Assembly: GCA_046294345.1 (NCBI GenBank) | Contig: JBKBJT010000017.1 | Coordinates: 1-64,000 of the forward strand | Reading direction: 5' to 3' | DNA length: 64,000 bases | From: Ferrovibrio sp046294345 | GTDB lineage: Bacteria; Pseudomonadota; Alphaproteobacteria; Ferrovibrionales; Ferrovibrionaceae | Part shown: piece by piece, positions 1 through 8,709 of the stretch | Layout of the letters: every line of letters begins with the position of its first letter | How positions within the stretch are numbered: the stretch's first letter is position 1 | Made by a program: the position numbers and the translations under genes | Notes under the pieces: generated by a model | The model's input: only the letters and a program-made list of their open reading frames with translations | What the model was told of the DNA's origin: nothing | Databases searched by the model: none

Positions 1-393
1 GATGGCAGTTTCAACGATGGTGCGGCAGGTTTCCTGCGCGGCCAGATCGGTCTTGGGCAGGAACACCATGCCAAGGCCCAGCTTGCCCTCGCCCGGCTCG
101 AAGCCCGAGCGGCGCACATGCTCGCGGAAGAAATCCTGCGGGATCTGAACGTGAATGCCGGCGCCGTCGCCGGTCTTGCCGTCGGCGTCCACCGCGCCAC
201 GATGCCACAAGGCCTTCAGCGCCTGGATGCCGGCCGCCACCACGCGGCGATGCGGCGCGCCATCCAGCGAGGCGATCAGGCCGACGCCGCAGGCATCATG
301 CTCCTCCTCCGGCCGGTACATGCCGGTTTCGGCCAGGTGTTTCACAGTGTCCTGCCACTGCTCGACGTAGGTATTCATCATCTTGTCGGTCAT
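1..393 (-). CDS. gltB: Glutamate synthase large subunit, N-terminal part (cut by window edge)
   Basis: Only the first 131 residues of a protein normally near 1,500 residues lie in the window. Translation starts MTDKMMNTYVEQWQ after an AAGGAG ribosome site. The motif HDACGVGLIASLDG follows, and Cys35 corresponds to the cysteine that becomes the N-terminal nucleophile of the class II glutaminase domain once a short propeptide is removed. The enzyme transfers the amide of glutamine to 2-oxoglutarate, with electrons arriving through GltD. It starts 13 nt after the gltD stop on the same strand, so gltD-gltB is an operon with the small subunit first. The remainder lies to the left of the window. 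Confidence 0.95.
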   Translation of the reverse strand, partial: MTDKMMNTYVEQWQDTVKHLAETGMYRPEEEHDACGVGLIASLDGAPHRRVVAAGIQALKALWHRGAVDADGKTGDGAGIHVQIPQDFFREHVRRSGFEPGEGKLGLGMVFLPKTDLAAQETCRTIVETAI

Positions 394-406
394 GTCAGGA
401 CACTCC

Positions 407-1852
407 TTACTCTGCCGCCTGCGCAGCGGGCTGCGCCTTGGCCTGAACATACTGGTGGATGGCATCGGCGGCATCGCGACCGTCGCGGATCGCCCAGACC
501 ACGAGGCTGGCGCCGCGCACGATGTCGCCGGCGGCGAACACCCCGGGCATGGAGGTCATCTTGCTGCGCGCCGAGATCTTCACGGTGCCCCAGCGGGTGG
601 TCTCCAGATGCGGCGCCTTGAATTGCTGCGGCAGCTCTTCCGGATCGAAGCCCAGCGCCTTGATCACCAGATCGGCGGGCTGGTCGAAATCGGCGCCCTC
701 GATCTCCACCGGCATCTGGCGGCCGGAGGCATCGGCAGGGCCGAGCTTCATGCGGCCGGCATGCACGGCAGTGACCTTGCCCTCGCCGCGGAAGCTCTTG
801 GGCAGCGAGAGCCAGACGAATTCGACGCCCTCTTCCTCGGCGTTCTTCACCTCGCGCATCGAACCCGGCATGTTGGCCTTGTCGCGGCGATAGAGGCAAT
901 GCACGGCAGTGGCGCCCTGGCGGATCGCGGTACGCACGCAATCCATCGCGGTATCGCCGCCGCCGATCACGACAACCTTCTTGCCCTGGGCATTGAGCTG
1001 GCCGTTCTCGAATTCCGGCACTTTGTCGCCCAGGCCATGCCTGTTGGAGGCCGTGAGATAGGTCATCGCCGGCACGATATTCTGCAGGCCCGAACCCGGT
1101 GCCTGGATGTCGCGCGCCTTGTAGACGCCGGTGGCGATCAGCACGGCATCATGCTTCTTGCGCAGATCGTCCAGCGTGGCGTCGCGGCCGACTTCGAAAT
1201 TCATGTGGAACTGTACGCCGGCCTCGGCCAGCAGCTTGGAGCGCCGCTCGACGACATCCTTCTCCAGCTTGAAATTCGGGATGCCATAGATCAGCAGGCC
1301 GCCGGGGCGGTCGTAGCGGTCGTAGACATGTACGGCATAACCCAGCCGGCGCAGCTTGTCGGCGGCCGCCAGGCCGGCCGGGCCGGCGCCGACGATGCCG
1401 ATGCTCTGCGGCCGTTCGGCATGCACCGGCTTGGGTGCCTTCACCCAGCCCGAGGCCCAGGCGGTTTCGGTGATGTATTTCTCGATGGCACCGATGGTGA
1501 CGGTGCCATGGCCCGACTGCTCGATCACGCAGTTGCCTTCACACAGGCGGTCCTGCGGGCAGATGCGGCCGCAGACCTCGGGGAAGGTGTTGGTGGCCTG
1601 GCTCAGCTCATAGGCTTCTTCCAGCCGGCCTTCCGCCGTCATGCGCAGCCAGTCGGGGATGTTGTTGTGCAGCGGGCAATGCACCTGACAGAAGGGCACG
1701 CCGCATTGCGAGCAGCGCGAGGCCTGCTCGGCCGCCTTCTGGGCGGCGAATTCCCGGTAGATCTCGTCGAAATCCTTGGCGCGGTCCGCCGCCATGCGCT
1801 TTTCCGGCATGGCCTGGGCGGTCTGCACGAATTTCAGCATCTTCTCGGCCAT
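407..1852 (-). CDS. gltD: Glutamate synthase [NADPH] small subunit
   Basis: A 481-residue protein, typical for GltD. The N-terminal half carries two cysteine clusters, Cys47/50/55/59 and Cys94/98/104/108, which are the [4Fe-4S] ligands. An FAD-binding GAGPAG loop sits at 155-160, and a second dinucleotide site (VVVIGGGDTAMD) binds NADPH. The subunit passes NADPH electrons to GltB for glutamate synthesis in ammonia assimilation. I chose the ATG at 1852 because GAGGA lies 6 nt upstream. An in-frame GTG 18 nt further out has no ribosome site. The roughly 275 nt upstream, up to the acyltransferase, must hold the promoter of the gltDB operon. Confidence 0.95.
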   Translation of the reverse strand: MAEKMLKFVQTAQAMPEKRMAADRAKDFDEIYREFAAQKAAEQASRCSQCGVPFCQVHCPLHNNIPDWLRMTAEGRLEEAYELSQATNTFPEVCGRICPQDRLCEGNCVIEQSGHGTVTIGAIEKYITETAWASGWVKAPKPVHAERPQSIGIVGAGPAGLAAADKLRRLGYAVHVYDRYDRPGGLLIYGIPNFKLEKDVVERRSKLLAEAGVQFHMNFEVGRDATLDDLRKKHDAVLIATGVYKARDIQAPGSGLQNIVPAMTYLTASNRHGLGDKVPEFENGQLNAQGKKVVVIGGGDTAMDCVRTAIRQGATAVHCLYRRDKANMPGSMREVKNAEEEGVEFVWLSLPKSFRGEGKVTAVHAGRMKLGPADASGRQMPVEIEGADFDQPADLVIKALGFDPEELPQQFKAPHLETTRWGTVKISARSKMTSMPGVFAAGDIVRGASLVVWAIRDGRDAADAIHQYVQAKAQPAAQAAE

Positions 1853-2128
1853 GGCGCTTCCTCGACTCACATCCCCGGGAACCGTTTCTTGGGGCGGGCA
1901 ACAGGTGACAGGGACACCCCGGGCGGCAGGCGCAATGACTGAAGACGCAAAGAACCAATCGCTGGGGCGGAGGGCAACATTTATTGCCTGCCGCCGCCGG
2001 GATCAAGCAAAAAATGGACGATAGGTCATGTTTGTTGACCTTTTTATGGAGTCAGGTCTGGTTTTATAGGCCTGCGAATGGCTCTCAGGTCGTTTTTACC
2101 CCACAAATAGGTCCGATATGATACTAAA

Positions 2129-3325
2129 TCATGGGTAAGATATTGATCTCTCTTGTATGGTTTGGGATTGGTCCGGTTTGAGCCCAAACCACGGCCTGAG
2201 CCAGCCGATCCGCCGGACCGCTTCATAACCACCCCAGCAGGCCGCCACCGTGGCCAGAATCAGGATCGCCCCCTCGGTCCAGGCCGGCAAATCCAGCCCG
2301 GTCAGGTGGTGGCCGACAACCACGATCACGGTCTGGTGCAGGATATAGAAGGGGAAGACGGCCTCGGTGAGGTAGCGCCGGGCAGGGTGGTCGAAGGCGA
2401 GCATCCGCCGTCCAAAGCCCAGCAACATGAGAATCCAGGCCCAGAGATCGAAGGCCCAGACAACACTCCGCCAGGGAGCGAGCGCCGGGTTGCCTTCCAG
2501 CATGAACCAGACCAGCCCGCCATAACAGGCCACGGCCAGGCCCAGCGCCACCCAGCGCAGCCGCTCGATCGCCGCCCAGACGGATTCAGCCTTGGCGATG
2601 CCGTAGCCGAACAGGAACAGCGGCAGATAGATGGCATGCAGGTACCAGTCGCCGACCAGCGCATGGGTCTCGCCAAATAACGGCCGCAGCCACAGGCGCA
2701 TGGCGGCGATGAACAGCGGCGGCACGAGCAGCAGCACCACACCGCGCAGATGCGGCATCAGCCAGCCCGCGATGCGGCGCATGGGATCGGATAGCAGCAG
2801 CGGCCGCAGCGCGATGGCAATTATGCTGTAGGCCCACAGATAGGCCACGAACCACAGGTGGTTCCAGGTCGGCACGATCAGCGGTTTGCCGCCGGGCTGC
2901 CAGCCATCGTGGAAGGCGATATATTTCACATAGAAGACAAACCAGCCGTCTTGAAACCCCAGTTTCTCCACGATCTCGTAATAGGTCTGCGGCGGCACGA
3001 TCACCAGCATGCCGAAAACAAGCGGCAGCAGCAGGCGGAGGCTACGGCTTTTCAGCATCGCCGCGCCATCCAGCCGGTCGGCCATGAAGCGTGTGGCGCA
3101 GCCGGCGATCAGGAACAGCAGCGCCAGCCGCCACGGGCTGGTCAGCAGCATCAGCGGCTGCAAAGCGGGCCCGGCATGGATACTTTTCACATGCCAGTCC
3201 CACGAGACGAAAAACATGCCGATATGGTAAAGGATCAGCAGCCCGAAGGCGCCGATACGCAACCAGTCGAGGTCGTAGCGGCGTGCGTGCAAGGATGCGG
3301 TTTCCCGGCCTGAAGACATGGTCAT
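2129..3325 (-). CDS. Acyltransferase family 3 membrane protein (OpgC/MdoC-like)
   Basis: A protein of about 398 residues made almost entirely of hydrophobic helices, consistent with the 10-12 membrane spans of acyltransferase family 3. The N-terminal signature is present: RRYDLDWLRIGAFGLLILYH, with the histidine the family uses for acyl transfer, and the late HQTVIVVVGHH segment also fits. Such proteins O-acylate periplasmic glucans, lipopolysaccharide, exopolysaccharide or small molecules. The acceptor here is unknown. The start at 3325 is preferred because GGAG lies 6 nt upstream; earlier in-frame starts exist. The gene is divergent from the LytTR regulator, with about 108 nt between starts, so that protein may control it. 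The family call is firm and the substrate is open. Confidence 0.82.
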   Translation of the reverse strand: MTMSSGRETASLHARRYDLDWLRIGAFGLLILYHIGMFFVSWDWHVKSIHAGPALQPLMLLTSPWRLALLFLIAGCATRFMADRLDGAAMLKSRSLRLLLPLVFGMLVIVPPQTYYEIVEKLGFQDGWFVFYVKYIAFHDGWQPGGKPLIVPTWNHLWFVAYLWAYSIIAIALRPLLLSDPMRRIAGWLMPHLRGVVLLLVPPLFIAAMRLWLRPLFGETHALVGDWYLHAIYLPLFLFGYGIAKAESVWAAIERLRWVALGLAVACYGGLVWFMLEGNPALAPWRSVVWAFDLWAWILMLLGFGRRMLAFDHPARRYLTEAVFPFYILHQTVIVVVGHHLTGLDLPAWTEGAILILATVAACWGGYEAVRRIGWLRPWFGLKPDQSQTIQERSISYP

Positions 3326-3433
3326 CAACAACTCCAGCAGCATTGAAATGCCGACCGGTGTGTCACACGGTCCCGGCCATGCAAACGGCGTCGGGGTGGA
3401 TGGAAGTCTGGCTGCCATGAGCGGTGAGATGCC

Positions 3434-4315
3434 ATGACCACGCCGGTGACGAATGGCGGGCCAGGCGGGACGAATGGCGGCATGGCGCCCGCGCTGGAAA
3501 TCCGCGCTTTCCGCTTTCCGGCCTGGATGTGGGTCGCCTATGCGGCCATCCTGCTCACCGTGGCCGCCCTGGTCGGCTCGTCCTACTGGATCGAGGCCGG
3601 CCGCGTCGGCCTTCAGATTCCGCTATGGCATATCGTCGTCAACGAACTGACCAGCATCGTGATCGTCTTTGCCGTCACGCCGCTGGTCTTCGCCTGGACG
3701 GCGCGGCTGGATCCGCGCCGCATCGGCTGGCTACGTGTGCTGCTGGGCCATGGCGCCGGCATGATCGCTTTCGGCGTGGCGCATATCGGCGGCATGACGG
3801 TATTGCGGCTGGCGCTCTATCCGCTGTTCGGCGGCTCATACGATCTGGGCGACGATCCGCTGGTGACCGGCCTGATCTACGAGGGCCGCAAGGATGCACT
3901 GGCCTATATCGCCATGGCCGTCGGTGCCTGGCTGCTGGCGGCGGCCCTGCGCAAACCGGTGACGATTGTCGAACCGGCGGCTCAGCCGGCAGCACGGCGA
4001 CTGGAAATCCGCGACGGCGCGCGGCGTGTCTGGCTCGATCCGGCCGAGATCCTGTGGGCGGAAGCGGCCGGCAATTATGTCGAGCTGCATCTGGCCGACC
4101 GCAGCTGGCTGCAGCGACAGACGCTCGCGGCACTGGAAGAAGAACTGGCGGATCAGGGTTTCGTGCGCATCCATCGTTCGCGGCTGGTGAACCGCCATCG
4201 CGTGCGCGGCATGACCAGCAACGACAGCGGCGATTTCACCGTGATGCTGGACGATGGCCGCCAGATCACCGGCGGCCGGCGCTGGCGCGACGCCTTGCGC
4301 GCGCCGGACGCATGA
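3434..4315 (+). CDS. Membrane-anchored LytTR-type transcriptional regulator
   Basis: A 293-residue protein. Residues about 30-165 form four hydrophobic segments, the first beginning PAWMWVAYAAILLTVAALVG. Residues about 185-285 form a LytTR DNA-binding domain with the typical core AEILWAEAAGNYVELHL and the basic stretch RIHRSRLVNRHRVRG. Membrane-bound LytTR regulators lack a receiver domain and are thought to sense membrane or exported signals directly. Divergence from the acyltransferase, a pairing often seen for this class, suggests that gene as a target (inference). GGTGAG precedes the ATG. Its stop codon directly abuts the stop of the convergent epimerase gene. Confidence 0.88.
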   Translation: MTTPVTNGGPGGTNGGMAPALEIRAFRFPAWMWVAYAAILLTVAALVGSSYWIEAGRVGLQIPLWHIVVNELTSIVIVFAVTPLVFAWTARLDPRRIGWLRVLLGHGAGMIAFGVAHIGGMTVLRLALYPLFGGSYDLGDDPLVTGLIYEGRKDALAYIAMAVGAWLLAAALRKPVTIVEPAAQPAARRLEIRDGARRVWLDPAEILWAEAAGNYVELHLADRSWLQRQTLAALEEELADQGFVRIHRSRLVNRHRVRGMTSNDSGDFTVMLDDGRQITGGRRWRDALRAPDA

Positions 4316-5281
4316 TCAGCTGAAGCGTGGCTCGAACTTGCCGCCGCCGCGTCGGAAGCGGAAGAGATAAGATTCGATGGTGCCTTCCACCGGCACCGGC
4401 AGATCAATGCCGAGGTCTTTCAGGCCCCTGGCATTCGCCGCCACCACGTTATCGGCTTTCAGCAGTTCGATCTGATCGCGCGTGATCGGCGGCGCGAAGA
4501 TCGGCTGCAGCTCCATGAAGAAGGCGGCGGGTTTCAGCAGCGCGCCGGGCACGGGCAGCAGCAGGCGCTTCTTGTGGATCGCGGCGAGCGTGAGTTCCAG
4601 CAATTCGCGGAAACTGTATACCTTCGGGCCGCCAAGCTCGAAGGTCTGGCCGGCGGCGGCCGGATTCAGCAGCGCGCGGATCGCGGCCTCGGCTACGTCG
4701 CCGACGTAGACTGGCTGCATCTTCGTGTGCCCGCCATCCACCAACGGCAGGGCCGGCGACATGCTGGCCAGCGCGGCGAAGCGGTTGAAGAAATCGTCTT
4801 CCGGGCCGAACACGATGCTGGGGCGCAGGATGATCGCCTGCGGCATGTGGCGGCGGATGCCGGCCTCGCCCTGGGCCTTGCTGCGCGCATAGGCCGAGCC
4901 GCTTTCGGCATCGGCACCGATGGCCGAGATATGCAGCATCTGCTGCACGCCGGCTTCCTTGGCGCACAGCGCGATCACCTCGGCGCCGCGCGCCTGCACG
5001 GCGGCGAATTTCTGCGCGCCGCTCTGATACAGGATGCCGACGCAGTTGATCACGATGTCGGCGCCCTTCACGGCCTGCTGCACCGACATGGGCATGCGGA
5101 TATTGGCCTGCACGATGTCGATCTGGCCGACGCCACCCATGGGCTTGAGGAACAGGCCCTCGTCGGGGCGGCGGATGGCGACGCGCACGCGGGCGCCCTG
5201 CTGGGCCAGCTTCTGCACGATATAGCGGCCGACGAAACCGGAACCGCCGAATACGGTGACGAGCTTGTTGCGCAGCGACAT
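4316..5281 (-). CDS. NDUFA9-like NAD(P)-binding epimerase (complex I-associated type)
   Basis: A 321-residue atypical SDR. The Rossmann glycine motif VFGGSGFVGRYIVQKL is near the N-terminus. The rest resembles the alphaproteobacterial homologues of mitochondrial complex I subunit NDUFA9, with VVAANARGLKDLGI near the end. The classical YxxxK pair is not obvious, as usual in this subgroup, which binds nucleotide structurally rather than catalytically. The start at 5281 is chosen because AGGGGA lies just upstream; a longer in-frame extension to 5332 has no better signal. The role in complex I assembly or quinone metabolism is inferred from the family only, since no nuo genes are nearby. Confidence 0.85.
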   Translation of the reverse strand: MSLRNKLVTVFGGSGFVGRYIVQKLAQQGARVRVAIRRPDEGLFLKPMGGVGQIDIVQANIRMPMSVQQAVKGADIVINCVGILYQSGAQKFAAVQARGAEVIALCAKEAGVQQMLHISAIGADAESGSAYARSKAQGEAGIRRHMPQAIILRPSIVFGPEDDFFNRFAALASMSPALPLVDGGHTKMQPVYVGDVAEAAIRALLNPAAAGQTFELGGPKVYSFRELLELTLAAIHKKRLLLPVPGALLKPAAFFMELQPIFAPPITRDQIELLKADNVVAANARGLKDLGIDLPVPVEGTIESYLFRFRRGGGKFEPRFS

Positions 5282-5416
5282 GACGCGATCCCCTGCCTGA
5301 CGCGAAAAACGACTGCCCCGGACTATAGCCAAATTCCGGCCGCAGCCAATGGCTTGAGGCCGTTTTGGGCGGCTGGATGGTTGCAGGATTGCAGCCGGTC
5401 GCTACTCTCCGGGCCC

Positions 5417-5608
5417 ATGGGCGCCGGATTTCCCACCCTTGTCGGCCTGCTGCTGCTGGCCAGCGTTTATTTCCTGCCCAGCCTGCTGGCCTGGCGGCGG
5501 GCCCATCCCTGGCGGCAGAAGATTTTCATCGCCAATCTGGCCGTGGGCTGGACCGTGATCGGCTGGATCATCTGCATGGCGCTGGCCCTGAGACGGAACG
5601 CGATCTGA
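5417..5608 (+). CDS. Superinfection-immunity-type small membrane protein
   Basis: A 63-residue protein with two membrane helices. The first reads TLVGLLLLASVYFLPSLLAW. After the positively charged turn RRAHPWRQK the second reads NLAVGWTVIGWIICMALAL. The N-x3-GW-x2-GW pattern is the hallmark of the superinfection immunity family related to the T4 Imm protein, which blocks phage DNA entry at the inner membrane. Many bacterial members are chromosomal and untested, so phage defence is only possible. It stands alone between two minus-strand genes, and no strong ribosome site was seen. An AUG downstream cannot be ruled out, but the two-helix core requires most of this frame. Confidence 0.7.
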   Translation: MGAGFPTLVGLLLLASVYFLPSLLAWRRAHPWRQKIFIANLAVGWTVIGWIICMALALRRNAI

Positions 5609-5611
5609 AGC

Positions 5612-6574
5612 TCACTCGGCCGACGGTTTCGGCTTCGGTATGCGGACGGCACGATTGACGCGGAAAACGGCCGTTGATTCGCGCAGTTGATCCGGGGTCA
5701 GCCCATGCCAGGGCAGCAAGGCGCGCATATACCGCAGATGCTCCCGCGATAGGGACCGCTGGCCATTGTGGCGCCGCGCCCAGGCCCAGGCCCGCCCGAA
5801 ACAGCGGCGAAACGCCAGCCTGCGATAACGGCGCGGCAGATCGGGATAGGCCTCAAGAAAGCCGGCCATTGCCATATTGATGTCGTGCAGAATCTGCGCC
5901 TCGTTATCCGACAGGCGTCCCGCGGCAACCGCCGGGGCGATGAAAATCGGGCGCGGCGTATAGGCGGCGGCCCGCGCCAGATACATCAGCCGCAGCTCGA
6001 TGGAATAATCCTGGATGAATACCGCGGGATCGCAGCCCCCGGCCCGTCGTACCAGATCGGTTTCCGCCAGCCAGCAGGTGGGATTGCTGTTCGATCGCCG
6101 CAGGCTGCGCATGAATGCATCCGGCCGCGCTTCGGACGCGGCGCCATTATCGACCAGACCGGCCAGAAGAGCCTCGGGCGTTACGGTGCCGGCAGGCGAA
6201 TAACCATCCTGATGATTGAGGCCGAAGGCGACCTGGGCACCGTGACGCTTCATTGCCTCGTAAAGGGCGGCAGTCGCCCAGGGCGTCAAAACGTCATCGC
6301 CATCGACCGGTTTCAGCAATTCGCCCGTGGCATGGGCCAGTCCGTTGTTGAAGGCAACGGCCGGGCCGGCATTGGCCTGCTGCAGGATGATGACCGGATC
6401 ATGCCAGTCAGCGGTCAGGCGGCGTAACTCCGCGACGGTATTATCGGTGGACCCATCGTCGACGAAGATGAATTCCCGCGTGAATGGCCCGTTCTGCGCC
6501 TGCAGGCCGGCCAGCACGAAGGGCAGAAAGACGGATTTGTTATACAGCGTGATGAGGAAGCTGACGCTGGTCAT
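5612..6574 (-). CDS. Family 2 glycosyltransferase
   Basis: A 320-residue GT-A fold glycosyltransferase starting MTSVSFLITLYNKSVFLP. The nucleotide-sugar and metal motifs are visible: FVDDGSTDNT around 38-46 and KPVDGDDVL around 88-95. The C-terminal part is less typical and ends in a basic tail. The start overlaps the stop of the upstream decarboxylase gene by 4 nt (ATGA), so the two are translationally coupled. That link suggests transfer of a UDP-xylose-derived or related sugar to a surface glycan (inference). No membrane helices were seen. The acceptor is unknown. Confidence 0.87.
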   Translation of the reverse strand: MTSVSFLITLYNKSVFLPFVLAGLQAQNGPFTREFIFVDDGSTDNTVAELRRLTADWHDPVIILQQANAGPAVAFNNGLAHATGELLKPVDGDDVLTPWATAALYEAMKRHGAQVAFGLNHQDGYSPAGTVTPEALLAGLVDNGAASEARPDAFMRSLRRSNSNPTCWLAETDLVRRAGGCDPAVFIQDYSIELRLMYLARAAAYTPRPIFIAPAVAAGRLSDNEAQILHDINMAMAGFLEAYPDLPRRYRRLAFRRCFGRAWAWARRHNGQRSLSREHLRYMRALLPWHGLTPDQLRESTAVFRVNRAVRIPKPKPSAE

Positions 6575-7551
6575 GCGGTTTGCCGCGTCCGCCCGTCCCA
6601 GCCGTTGCGCAGCAGATCGTCGAAATAGGCGACAGTATGACCCAGGCCGGTGCGCCAGGACGTTTTCGGTTCCCAATCGAGCAGTTCCTTGGCAACGCGG
6701 ATATCGGGGCGGCGGCGCACCGGATCGTCGGAGGGCAGCGGGCGATAATCGATCTTCGATTTGCTGCCGATCACTTCGATCACTGTCTCGGCCAGCTCTC
6801 GGATGGTGATCTCGACCGGATTGCCGAGATTGACCGGGCGGCCATTGGCGGCATCGCACTTCATCAGCGCCAAGAAGCCATCCACCAGATCGTCGCGATA
6901 ACAGAAGGAGCGGGTCTGGCTGCCGTCACCGTAGATGGTGATCGGCAGATTCTGCAAAGCCTGCAGAATGAAATTGGAGACCACGCGGCCATCATCGGGA
7001 TGCATGCGCGGGCCAAACGTGTTGAAAATGCGCGCGACCCGGATATCCACGCCGTATTGGCGGTGATAATCGAAGAACAGGGTTTCGGCGCAGCGTTTGC
7101 CCTCGTCGTAACAGGCGCGCAAGCCGATCGGATTGGTGTGCCCCCAGTAATCCTCCTGCTGGGGATGGACCTGCGGATCGCCATAGACCTCGCTGGTCGA
7201 GGCCTGGAAAATCCGGGATCGGGTGCGCTTGGCCAGTCCCAGCATATTGATCGCGCCATGCACCGAGGTCTTCACCGTCTGCACGGGATGGCGCTGATAG
7301 TGAATCGGCGAGGCCGGGCAGGCCAGGTTGTAGATTTCATCCACCTCGACATAGAGGGGGAATGTCACGTCGTGGCGCAGGACCTCGAAGCGCGGATGCG
7401 CGATCAGATGCAGTATGTTCTCACGCGTGCCCGTGTAGAAATTGTCGAGGCAGAGCACGTCGTTGCCCAGAGCCAGCAGACGTTCGCAGAGGTAACTGCC
7501 GAGAAAACCGGCCCCACCGGTCACCAGCACCCGCTTCGGCGTCGCAATCAT
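6571..7551 (-). CDS. UDP-glucuronate decarboxylase (UDP-xylose synthase type)
   Basis: A 326-residue extended SDR. The NAD loop TGGAGFLGS lies at 11-19. The catalytic TSEVYG covers 119-124, with Glu121 expected to act in decarboxylation, and the Tyr148/Lys152 pair sits in CYDEGKR. Motifs around ARIFNTFGPRMHPDDGRVVSNF are diagnostic of the UXS branch, which converts UDP-glucuronate to UDP-xylose. The ribosome site GCAGGAGG lies 9 nt before the ATG. It is the first gene of a two-gene operon with the overlapping glycosyltransferase, which implies a xylose-containing glycan. Other UDP-sugar epimerase activities are possible but fit less well. Confidence 0.9.
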   Translation of the reverse strand: MIATPKRVLVTGGAGFLGSYLCERLLALGNDVLCLDNFYTGTRENILHLIAHPRFEVLRHDVTFPLYVEVDEIYNLACPASPIHYQRHPVQTVKTSVHGAINMLGLAKRTRSRIFQASTSEVYGDPQVHPQQEDYWGHTNPIGLRACYDEGKRCAETLFFDYHRQYGVDIRVARIFNTFGPRMHPDDGRVVSNFILQALQNLPITIYGDGSQTRSFCYRDDLVDGFLALMKCDAANGRPVNLGNPVEITIRELAETVIEVIGSKSKIDYRPLPSDDPVRRRPDIRVAKELLDWEPKTSWRTGLGHTVAYFDDLLRNGWDGRTRQTA

Positions 7552-7895
7552 GGACTACAGCCTCCTGCCTCGCACCGCTGGGGCTTGTAACAGCTTGGCC
7601 CGAATGCGGCAAGGCAGGAGGAGGACGTGTCTGAGCGGCCGGCCTGCAATAAATATATGAATCTAAATAGAATATCTGTTCTCCTGATCTGCAGCGCAGA
7701 GCTGCGGACGACCATTCTGGCGCCGCCTTCAGCACATATTTCAGGGCCTTTCCCAGATGGATCGGGCCTAACTTGATCGTTCGTTTGACGTCATGAAACT
7801 TTCATGTGAAAGTCATCTGAACGAAAAGAACGGCTTTCATTGTTCATACGAACATGATGCGCCGATTGGGACAGGAAACGATTTCGGGGACCGGG
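7552..7895. promoter_or_regulatory. Divergent intergenic region with candidate DeoR operator palindromes
   Basis: About 340 nt between the decarboxylase and the DeoR gene, with an AT-rich patch at about 7645-7690. At 7793-7805 lies a perfect 13-nt palindrome, ATGAAACTTTCAT. It overlaps a second palindrome at 7798-7813 with arms ACTTTCA and TGAAAGT. A TTCGTT/AACGAA inverted pair (7780-7785 and 7820-7825) brackets them, and GTTCATACGAAC follows at 7842-7853. Stacked repeats of this type just before a DeoR gene are typical of autoregulatory operators. Their binding by this protein is inferred. Confidence 0.45.
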
Positions 7896-8705
7896 ATGCT
7901 GGCGGAAGACCGCGCACGCGCCATTGTTGAGCTTGTCCGCAGCGAAGGCTTTCAGGCCATCGACGCCCTGGCGATCCAGTTCGGCGTCACGCCCCAGACC
8001 ATCCGCCGCGATGTGAACCTGCTCTGCGACCGCGGCCTGCTGCGCCGGAAACATGGCGGCGTCGAACTGCCGCCCGAGGGCGAGAACCTGGCCTATCCCG
8101 CACGCCAGGTCCTGAACATCGAGGCCAAGCGCCGCATCGCCCAGCTGGTGGCGCGCGAGGTGCCCGAGGGCGCCTCGCTGTTCTTCGGCATCGGCACCAC
8201 GCCCGAGCAATGCGCGATGGCGCTGACCGACCATCCCGGCCTGCGCGTGATGACCAACAACCTGAACGCCGCTCTGGCGCTGAGCCGCAATCCATCCTGC
8301 GAGATCACCGTGGCCGGCGGCCGCCTGCGCAACCTGGACCGCGACGTGGTGGCCGGCGAGGCGCATGGCTTCTTCAGCCGTTTCGCCGTGGATATCGGCA
8401 TCTATGGCGTGGGTGGCGTGGCGGAAGACGGCACGCTGCTGGATTTCAGCGCCGACGAGATCACCATGCGCAGCGAACTGGCCCGCCATTGCCGCCAGCG
8501 TTTCCTGGTGCTGGACCATTCGAAATTCGGCCGCGGCGCCACCATGCGTGGCGGCCGGATCACCGAGGCGAGTGTCGTTTTCACCGACCGCCCGGTGCCG
8601 CCCGCCATCGCCGCGCAGTTGCGCGATGCCGGCGTGCGCCTCGTCGTCTGGTCCGACGACGCAGTTTCCACCGCAGCAGCCAACCATAACGGCAGGAGGG
8701 GTTGA
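7896..8705 (+). CDS. DeoR/GlpR-family transcriptional regulator
   Basis: A 269-residue DeoR-family repressor. The winged helix-turn-helix at about residues 5-55 includes GVTPQTIRRDVNLLCDRGLL. The C-terminal DeoRC sugar-phosphate sensor fold follows, with FFGIGTTPEQCA and the usual DHSKFGR segment. Members respond to phosphorylated sugars or related phosphate esters. The ATG at 7896 is preferred (GGGGA 5 nt upstream, and MLAEDRARAI matches the family start); an ATG at 7854 would add 14 residues without a ribosome site. It lies 4 nt before the binding-protein gene of the ABC operon and so probably controls that operon and itself. Confidence 0.9.
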   Translation: MLAEDRARAIVELVRSEGFQAIDALAIQFGVTPQTIRRDVNLLCDRGLLRRKHGGVELPPEGENLAYPARQVLNIEAKRRIAQLVAREVPEGASLFFGIGTTPEQCAMALTDHPGLRVMTNNLNAALALSRNPSCEITVAGGRLRNLDRDVVAGEAHGFFSRFAVDIGIYGVGGVAEDGTLLDFSADEITMRSELARHCRQRFLVLDHSKFGRGATMRGGRITEASVVFTDRPVPPAIAAQLRDAGVRLVVWSDDAVSTAAANHNGRRG

Positions 8706-8709
8706 CCCC

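Noticed and set aside
383..1942. A 519-codon plus-strand frame opposite gltD
   Set aside because: The minus strand encodes GltD with all cysteine and nucleotide motifs; the plus frame shows shadow composition only.
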